Notes under the pieces: model-generated
What the model saw: the letters and a program-made list of their open reading frames with translations, nothing else
Database searches by the model: none
Told to the model about the DNA's origin: nothing
Part shown: piece by piece, positions 7,021 through 11,638 of the stretch
How positions within the stretch are numbered: the first letter of the stretch is position 1
Layout: every line of letters begins with the position of its first letter
Made by a program: the position numbers and the translations under genes
DNA from: JBAZOJ01 sp041648755
GTDB lineage: Bacteria > Planctomycetota > B143-G9
Length of the DNA: 11,638 nt
Assembly: GCA_041648755.1 (NCBI GenBank)
Contig: JBAZOJ010000107.1
Coordinates: 1-11,638 of the forward strand
Direction: 5' to 3'

Positions 7021-7443
7021 CTATGGCCAGGTCGCATAGACGCGGGAGAACTTGACATTCTGGTCCCGAAGGGCAGTCGCGATCTCATCTTCCTGCATTG
7101 TAGTCGCATCGCGCTCAAAATAGACGGTAACCGGCCTGCCATCTGCCTTGGCCTTCTTTGCAGCTTCAAACGCGCTGACTGGTGACGTAGCCAGGAAGTA
7201 CCCGCTCTTTCGGACGATGATATCAAATGAGTTGAATGCAGGAGTAGTCATTGAAGGCCCTTCGCCACTGCCTCCCCTGCCCCATCCTCCGGTCATCTTG
7301 AAGAATATCAGGAAAAGCAGAACAAGGATAGCAAGGACAAGAAGCAGGCCATGTCTGCTGAAAAGGAAGCGCAGAAAGCCCCATTTTCTGGATGGGTCTT
7401 TCTGGCTCGATGGGCTAAGGTTTTCCGGCTGGGACGGGTTCAT
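7021..7443 (-). CDS. Small single-span membrane protein, loosely ExbD-like
   Basis: I cannot name this 140-residue protein. The N-terminal 31 residues are polar and basic (K15, R19, K20, R25, R30). One strong membrane helix follows at about residues 32-48, then a Gly/Ser-rich linker and a domain of about 65 residues outside the membrane, so the topology is N-in/C-out. The C-terminal domain (FDIIVRKSGYFLAT, then a helix with AAKKAKADG, then RPVTVYFERDA) has the strand-helix-strand order of the ExbD/TolR periplasmic domain, but the membrane helix lacks the proton-carrying Asp of that family. The gene overlaps the end of the preceding ExbD-like gene by 29 bases. ATG 7443 has GGTGA five bases upstream; an in-frame GTG at 7452 is an alternative. 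It is the last gene of its strand and converges on the peptidase gene with an 8-base gap. It is probably an accessory subunit of the adjacent ExbB/ExbD-type complex. Confidence 0.7.
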   Translation of the reverse strand: MNPSQPENLSPSSQKDPSRKWGFLRFLFSRHGLLLVLAILVLLFLIFFKMTGGWGRGGSGEGPSMTTPAFNSFDIIVRKSGYFLATSPVSAFEAAKKAKADGRPVTVYFERDATTMQEDEIATALRDQNVKFSRVYATWP

Positions 7444-8095
7444 ACTTGTCACCGAGTAGATAGATGCGTCTGCCGGTATCGGATGGGGAAGACGAGGAAC
7501 CGGCGATCTCTTTCGCCGCAGTCAAAACCGCTTCCTTCTGAGAAGCTGGCATGTCGCCCCACGTAAGAAAGAAAAAAACGACCGAATGTGACAACGGAAC
7601 TGCGCGAACAGCCGTGGTAATTGTCGCCAGGTAGCTGTTTTCGCTGTATTGATACTTTGCGGTGTATCCCGAATTCTCGTGCGTGACCACCAGGGTCTTG
7701 TACTCCAGGTGCATCATCACGATATCGGTCGCTCCGGCCAGGTCACCGTAGCGGGAGAGCTTGCCAATGATCGCACTCCCGGATTCCCCACGGGAAGTAA
7801 TCATCTGGTCAAGCAAGGCGCTCTCTTCGGATGTGAGACCCTTTATTGCGGATGGCTCGACGTTGGCAAGGAGGCCGGCGGCAATGGAGGCGTAGGAATC
7901 AGCGACAAGGAAATCTTCCCTTGATTTGCCGAGCTTGCTTCGGGTTTGCTCCAAATCCGCAGACACGGCGGATTTCTCCTGTTTCGCTCGCTCAGTTGAA
8001 TCGGCGGAGTTGATCCACATGTTGAGGTATGATGCGAACAGCAGGATTATCAGAAGGTCCAAAAGGGGGGTGAGATTGAGGACTATCGGGCGCAC
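7415..8095 (-). CDS. ExbD/TolR-like protein with enlarged periplasmic region
   Basis: The 226-residue protein opens almost directly with NLTPLLDLLIILLFASYL (residues 7-24), the signature of the single ExbD/TolR membrane helix. D13 corresponds to the aspartate that carries protons in TolR and ExbD. After the helix comes a charged, probably coiled-coil stretch (about 32-65), then a larger periplasmic domain of about 150 residues that does not resemble the classical 80-residue ExbD domain to me. It includes the strand-like SVVFFFLTW. The start is a GTG (8095) immediately after the TAG stop of the ExbB-like gene, with GGAG five bases upstream, so the two are translationally coupled. With the ExbB-like partner it should form a proton-motive-force-driven channel. 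No TonB, TolA, Pal or OmpA-like partner is visible, so its target is unknown. Confidence 0.82.
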   Translation of the reverse strand: MRPIVLNLTPLLDLLIILLFASYLNMWINSADSTERAKQEKSAVSADLEQTRSKLGKSREDFLVADSYASIAAGLLANVEPSAIKGLTSEESALLDQMITSRGESGSAIIGKLSRYGDLAGATDIVMMHLEYKTLVVTHENSGYTAKYQYSENSYLATITTAVRAVPLSHSVVFFFLTWGDMPASQKEAVLTAAKEIAGSSSSPSDTGRRIYLLGDKYEPVPAGKP

Positions 8096-8710
8096 CTAAT
8101 CTCCAGCCGCAGTCAGGGAAAAGGCTCTATCCATGACTTCGCGGTATTGTTTGGCTGAGGCAAGGGTCTCTTCGAGCCTTGTGTCGAGATAGCCAAAGAC
8201 CAACATGCAAATCACGGCACAGATCAGCCCGTAAATGGTTGAGTCAACAGCCACACCGAACAGAGCCATCACCCGTGGCAGGACGGATGCTGTGGCATCC
8301 ACGGATTCAGTGTAGCCGACCGAGACCGAAAGGGCGCAGACGGTTCCCAGTATGCCGAGAAGCGGAAATATCTCGGTGAGAATACGCCCGATGTTCTTGG
8401 CCATAACCACCGAGTTGACTCTCAGTTCCGGGCGCTGATCACCACCGGTAAGGAAACCCCTGATTTCGCTCTTGAGATTTGTGTCGGCCGTCTCCAGCTT
8501 CTTTCGCATTGCCTCGAGAAGGCGCCGCGGGTCCTTTTCAAAGGCAGCATACTCGCCAAGTCCCCACTGTTTTGCAGTCTCTGCGATCATCTCGCCGAGA
8601 CTCCTGGGGAGTTCCCTTACTCTGAAGTACAAGTACAGCGCGACGCCCGCGGTAATTACGGCCACGGCGAGGATGATCCAGTTGATGTACTGGGACAGGA
8701 ACAAAATCAT
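8096..8710 (-). CDS. MotA/TolQ/ExbB family proton channel protein
   Basis: This 204-residue integral membrane protein has the three-helix layout of TolQ/ExbB: one N-terminal helix (about 9-28), a cytoplasmic loop of about 80 residues, and two helices at roughly 108-133 and 150-175. The second helix carries FPLLGILGTVCAL (115-127) and the third VAVDSTIYGLICAV (153-166). T123 and T158 match the two pore threonines of ExbB/TolQ. Such proteins form a pentamer around an ExbD/TolR dimer and use the proton motive force to do work on the envelope. ATG 8710 is preceded by GGGAG at eight bases. The stop TAG abuts the GTG of the ExbD-like gene, and the methyltransferase gene ends 43 bases upstream. I do not assign exbB or tolQ because neither a TonB nor a Tol-Pal neighbour is present. 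Confidence 0.92.
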   Translation of the reverse strand: MILFLSQYINWIILAVAVITAGVALYLYFRVRELPRSLGEMIAETAKQWGLGEYAAFEKDPRRLLEAMRKKLETADTNLKSEIRGFLTGGDQRPELRVNSVVMAKNIGRILTEIFPLLGILGTVCALSVSVGYTESVDATASVLPRVMALFGVAVDSTIYGLICAVICMLVFGYLDTRLEETLASAKQYREVMDRAFSLTAAGD

Positions 8711-8753
8711 AGAGTGATCTCCCGCGGCTATGATAACCGCTTCTTCCCATCGT

Positions 8754-9347
8754 TCAAACTCCGCGGCCCTGCGAATGCTTTTGGGCGACTATGAAATACC
8801 GGTCCGTGCCTCGCATTCCCGAATCTTCTACTGTGAATCCTGTTTCACTGAAGTAGGCAATTGCCCTCTCCAGTGAAATTCGGACGTGAATCGGAGGACC
8901 GTGCCCCGATTCTACAGCAGCCCAGTCGATACACAGCACTTGGCCACCATCTCGCAAAACGCGGTTAAGCTCTTGTAGTGCTCCTGTCGTCTCATCGAAT
9001 TCGTGCAACACATTGACGAGCCAGACGTAGTCAGCACATGCGTCCGACAAGGGAAGAGGAGGAATCTCTGCGACGACCAAATCGCACTTGTTGGCAACAG
9101 GACTGGAAGCCCGAAAGGCTTCGATCATGCCCTCAGTGCGGTCAACGGCTATGACACGTCCGGTCGTTCCAACGGCACGAATAAGAGCTTCCTCATAGAA
9201 TCCCGGACCACATCCGATATCGACCACAATGCTGCCTGGCTTCAGGCCAAAGAACGAGACCGTGTCCTGAGGGTTCTCCTCCTCGTATCTTTCCGGTCGA
9301 ATGAGTCGCTTCCATTCGTCTGAGGGGAAATGATGATGCTCGCTCAT
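8754..9347 (-). CDS. Class I SAM-dependent methyltransferase
   Basis: This 197-residue soluble protein has the Rossmann-type methyltransferase fold. Motif I is VVDIGCGPG at residues 41-49 (SAM-binding glycine loop), the acidic residue ending strand 2 is D69 in VIAVDRTEGM, and post-I motifs follow in CADYVWLVNVLHEF and LNRVLRDGGQVLCIDW. The family resembles UbiE/Methyltransf_11 proteins. The N-terminal pattern 'H-F-P...W..L..P.R' recalls a group of small methyltransferases common in anaerobes whose substrates are mostly unknown, so substrate cannot be called. The start ATG 9347 has no strong ribosome site; it lies 34 bases after the stop of the preceding lipoprotein gene, so it is likely read by coupled or polycistronic translation. 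It sits between an envelope lipoprotein and the proton channel genes, yet has no signal peptide and must act in the cytoplasm. Confidence 0.9.
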   Translation of the reverse strand: MSEHHHFPSDEWKRLIRPERYEEENPQDTVSFFGLKPGSIVVDIGCGPGFYEEALIRAVGTTGRVIAVDRTEGMIEAFRASSPVANKCDLVVAEIPPLPLSDACADYVWLVNVLHEFDETTGALQELNRVLRDGGQVLCIDWAAVESGHGPPIHVRISLERAIAYFSETGFTVEDSGMRGTDRYFIVAQKHSQGRGV

Positions 9348-9381
9348 CGCAGTTCTGTCTGAAGTGACAATTGCGCGCCTA

Positions 9382-11022
9382 TCACTCTACTCCAAAGATG
9401 AGCCTGATGGCAGGTCTGAGTTCCTCTCCGCGGGTCATGATGTATCGCACGATTCCTTTCTCATCGATGACCAGGATGAGAGGCACGGATCCCAAGGGAT
9501 AGCTGTCTTTTAGCGGAGAAACGGCAAAGTCAGCCACATACACAAGCGGCCAGGTAGCTCCCTTTGACGCGTATTCCTCCTTGGCCTGCTCTGCATGGGT
9601 GGACGTGTCTGTCAACTCAAGGCATACACTGAAAAACTTGAGCCCGTCCACTTCGTAATCACGCTGTACGCTCTTGATAAACCCGAACTCCGGATCCATG
9701 GGAAGAGTTCCGAAGCCCCAAAACTCAAGCACCACATTGCTCCCTTTCAGGTCAGAGAGATTCACCGGTTTCCCTGTCAAGGCATCTGTTCCGCTTATTT
9801 CGGGGGCTGGGGTGCCGACAATGGACGCGAGCGCACAAATGCGCTGGAGCTCGCGCGCATACGGCCGTGCAGACAGACCCATCCGGCAGAACTTCAGGGC
9901 AACGTCATACTTCATGGTCGTGAAAGCCGCAGTCGCAATGTAGATCTGAATTTCCAGATCGGCGGACATGCGAGGGTCTGCCTGTGAGACGGCTTCAATG
10001 AGCTTGTCATATTCACTCATATTGAAGAGACTCCGCATGCTGAGCGCAAAGAATCTGGGCTTGAGGTCATCGGGAGATTTCTCCAACCACTCGGAGATGA
10101 TTGGACCATTGTCAAAGCCGCCTTCAACCAAGGAAGCGTACTTCGCGTAAATGTAGGCTGCGTAGCATCCGCGCGGCAAAGAGCTCAGATTGAAGAACTT
10201 CTCGACGCAGTCCACGATTGCGTCTACCATCCTGTCCTGGACATTGTGCACAGAACAGAAGAGCGCATACAGAGAGTACGAATCGAGGATGTCCTCATCA
10301 GTCTGCGCGGTGGCGCGGTATTCCTCAAGGTACTTCCCCACAATTGGGGTGATGTCGTTCTCAGGCAGCATGTACGGGCGATAGTCAAGAAGGTACTTCC
10401 ACAAGTGTTCGGAAGCGCCAGCCTTGTCGGGGCCAAAGCTGATAATTGCTGCCAGGAGTTGATGTGCAGCCACTGAGCAAGGCCCGATTGGGTTTTCAGC
10501 AAGGAGTTCTTCCAGGGAAGCCGTCGCACTGGCAAAGTCGCCAGCCAGGTAAAGGCTCTTTGCCGCCTTGAAAAGGTACCAGTCAGGTGGCTGCGCGACC
10601 TTGTCATTCTTGTAGAGCCATGCAAAAGGCCGGGCGGAATCGGTGTACCTGTCACTTCTGTATGCAGCCTCAGCCCAGAAGAGACGTACTTCGCTCTCAA
10701 AGGAGCTCTTCGGATAGTCCTTGAAGAAGGCCGGGCATTGCAGGACTACTTCGTCGTATTGGCCAGCCAGGAAGTACGCTTTGATGACCAATGCTTCCCA
10801 TGCATCGCGCGAGATAGAACGATATCTTGCCGCGTTCTCTTCGGCCATGTTTGTGACTTGGAGCAAGTGCGCGTCCGTGTTTTCGGCACTTTCTGTGGCA
10901 GCTACCAGGCGTGCAAAATCTGCCAAGGCCTGTCCCGCCCCCGGATCCTCCTTCGGGCCTGAACAACCAAAGGCGCCAACAATCGCAAGTGTAATAGTTG
11001 TGAGTGCGACTCTCTTGAGCAT
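9382..11022 (-). CDS. Lipoprotein with helical-repeat region and cysteine-less thioredoxin-like domain
   Basis: The 546-residue protein has a lipoprotein-type signal (MLKRVALTTITLAIVGAFGC, cysteine at 20), though AFGC is a slightly atypical lipobox. Residues from about 25 to 390 are alpha-helical with repeated tetratricopeptide-like A/Y/L patterns. The C-terminal 150 residues are a TlpA/AhpC-type thioredoxin fold: PAPEISGTDALTGKPVNLSDL leads to EFWGFGTLPMD, where the active-site W-C-x-x-C has become G438-T439-L440-P441-M442. Both catalytic cysteines are missing, so no disulfide chemistry is expected; the cis-proline (SVPLILVID) remains. It is clearly paralogous to the next gene upstream, which keeps WCGPC. 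ATG 11022 has AAGG seven bases upstream; the longer open frame upstream runs through a terminator and is not coding. It is probably an envelope scaffold or binding protein. Outer- or inner-membrane location cannot be decided from sequence alone. Confidence 0.83.
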   Translation of the reverse strand: MLKRVALTTITLAIVGAFGCSGPKEDPGAGQALADFARLVAATESAENTDAHLLQVTNMAEENAARYRSISRDAWEALVIKAYFLAGQYDEVVLQCPAFFKDYPKSSFESEVRLFWAEAAYRSDRYTDSARPFAWLYKNDKVAQPPDWYLFKAAKSLYLAGDFASATASLEELLAENPIGPCSVAAHQLLAAIISFGPDKAGASEHLWKYLLDYRPYMLPENDITPIVGKYLEEYRATAQTDEDILDSYSLYALFCSVHNVQDRMVDAIVDCVEKFFNLSSLPRGCYAAYIYAKYASLVEGGFDNGPIISEWLEKSPDDLKPRFFALSMRSLFNMSEYDKLIEAVSQADPRMSADLEIQIYIATAAFTTMKYDVALKFCRMGLSARPYARELQRICALASIVGTPAPEISGTDALTGKPVNLSDLKGSNVVLEFWGFGTLPMDPEFGFIKSVQRDYEVDGLKFFSVCLELTDTSTHAEQAKEEYASKGATWPLVYVADFAVSPLKDSYPLGSVPLILVIDEKGIVRYIMTRGEELRPAIRLIFGVE

Positions 11023-11045
11023 GCGCGTGCCTTTCTGCGGCTGTA

Positions 11046-11080
11046 ACAACAAGAGAGCCCCGAACGAAGTCGGGGCTCTC
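11046..11080 (-). terminator. Rho-independent terminator between the two thioredoxin-fold paralogues
   Basis: A perfect 11-base stem, GAGAGCCCCGA with its complement (11053-11063 and 11070-11080), closes a 6-base loop. On the minus strand it is followed by TTGTTGTTAC. It begins 15 bases after the stop codon of the upstream TlpA-like gene and ends about 30 bases before the ATG of the next, leaving little room for a new promoter. Confidence 0.85.
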
Positions 11081-11095
11081 AGGAAAAATGCCTGG

Positions 11096-11638
11096 CTACT
11101 TGATACCGAGCATCTCTGCAACTGCGGGATCAAGCGCGTCGCCGCGCTTGTTGACTTTCCGGATATAGCCTTCCTTGTCCACAAGCACAGTGAAGGGAAT
11201 TGCATTGAACTGGTAAGCCGGTCTGGGAGTCACGTTCCAGTACTTGCCTTCGTATATCTGCGGCCACGGCATTTTCTGTGCCTCACAGAACTTTTTCACA
11301 GCATCTGCCATGTTCTCTTGGTCCAGACTCACGCCGAGGATCTCAAAGCCCTTTGCACCATACTTTTCGTACACGGCAACAACATTGGGTAGTTCTCCCC
11401 TGCAGGGACCGCACCATGTCGCCCAGAAGTCAATCAACACTACCTTGCCGCGCAGGTCCGAGAGCTTTACGGGCTTGCCCGTCAACAGGTCAATTCCAGC
11501 TATCTCAGGAGCAAGCTTGCCGACCAAGCCGCACGTCTTGATGGTCTGGGCGAAATTCTGGTCATTCGGCTTCACCTTGAGCCCCAATGAGCAATACTTC
11601 ACGGCAACATCGTACCTGTCGAGGTTCATCGCGGCCAT
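11096..11638 (-). CDS. TlpA-like thiol-disulfide oxidoreductase, C-terminal part (cut by the right edge)
   Basis: The visible 180 residues include the end of a helical-repeat region (DVAVKYCSLGLKVKP) and a full TlpA/ResA-type thioredoxin domain. LAPEIAGIDLLTGKPVKLSD leads to IDFWATWCGPC, with active-site cysteines C76 and C79 of the visible part, and the cis-proline is in AIPFTVLVD. Such proteins reduce disulfides outside the cytoplasm, for instance in cytochrome c maturation, which would suit a cell making NrfHA; that link is inference. The reading frame is open to the window edge and the ATG at 11638 aligns with an interior position of the neighbouring paralogue, so the true start lies outside and several hundred residues may be missing. 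The protein is followed by a hairpin terminator and then by the cysteine-less paralogue. Confidence 0.9.
   Translation of the reverse strand: MAAMNLDRYDVAVKYCSLGLKVKPNDQNFAQTIKTCGLVGKLAPEIAGIDLLTGKPVKLSDLRGKVVLIDFWATWCGPCRGELPNVVAVYEKYGAKGFEILGVSLDQENMADAVKKFCEAQKMPWPQIYEGKYWNVTPRPAYQFNAIPFTVLVDKEGYIRKVNKRGDALDPAVAEMLGIK

Noticed and set aside
7021..8710. Zorya-type anti-phage system, suggested by the MotA/ExbB-like protein next to a membrane partner.
   Set aside because: Zorya ZorB has an OmpA-like domain and ZorA a long cytoplasmic tail, with helicase or nuclease genes nearby. None of these is present.
11023..11205. The lipoprotein frame is open for 61 more residues upstream of 11022.
   Set aside because: It would read through the terminator and overlap the end of the neighbouring TlpA-like gene, and it would bury the lipoprotein signal inside the protein.

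Overview
This window looks like bacterial chromosome from a Gram-negative-type organism able to live without oxygen. The evidence is an anaerobe-type (class I) hybrid cluster protein, a complete NrfHA cytochrome c nitrite reductase, an ExbB/TolQ-type proton channel, and lipoprotein and exported thioredoxin-fold proteins. Nothing in the sequence fixes the phylum. I see no rRNA, tRNA, insertion sequence, CRISPR array or phage gene. No gene-free stretch exceeds about 175 bases.

Left part (1-3653). The 5' two thirds of a transaldolase gene runs off the left edge on the minus strand. It is divergent from a plus-strand operon of three genes: an Rrf2-family regulator with three cysteines and an N-terminal glutamate (NsrR/RsrR-like), a ferredoxin-like 4Fe-4S protein of the kind often found beside hcp, and hcp itself. 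The operon ends at a very strong rho-independent terminator. The regulator is the obvious candidate to sense NO or redox stress and control hcp.

Middle part (3654-7012). A fresh extended -10 promoter precedes nrfH and nrfA, the membrane tetraheme quinol oxidase and the pentaheme catalytic subunit that reduces nitrite (and NO) to ammonium. Together with Hcp this gives two NO-detoxifying activities side by side: Hcp inside the cell and NrfHA outside the cytoplasmic membrane. A secreted gluzincin-type zinc metallopeptidase with a C-terminal jelly-roll-like domain follows 27 bases after nrfA.

Right part (7013-11638), all on the minus strand and converging on the peptidase gene with only 8 bases between stop codons. 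Read in the direction of transcription it holds: the C-terminal half of a TlpA-like thioredoxin-fold protein with an intact WCGPC site (cut by the right edge); a hairpin terminator; a paralogous lipoprotein with a helical-repeat N-terminal region whose thioredoxin domain has lost both catalytic cysteines; a class I SAM-dependent methyltransferase; an ExbB/TolQ-type channel protein; an ExbD/TolR-like protein with an enlarged periplasmic part; and a small single-span protein whose C-terminal domain loosely resembles ExbD. The last three are joined by 0-base or overlapping junctions and look like one unusual proton-driven envelope complex. The redox-dead/redox-active thioredoxin pair and this three-gene channel cassette are the least explained parts of the window.
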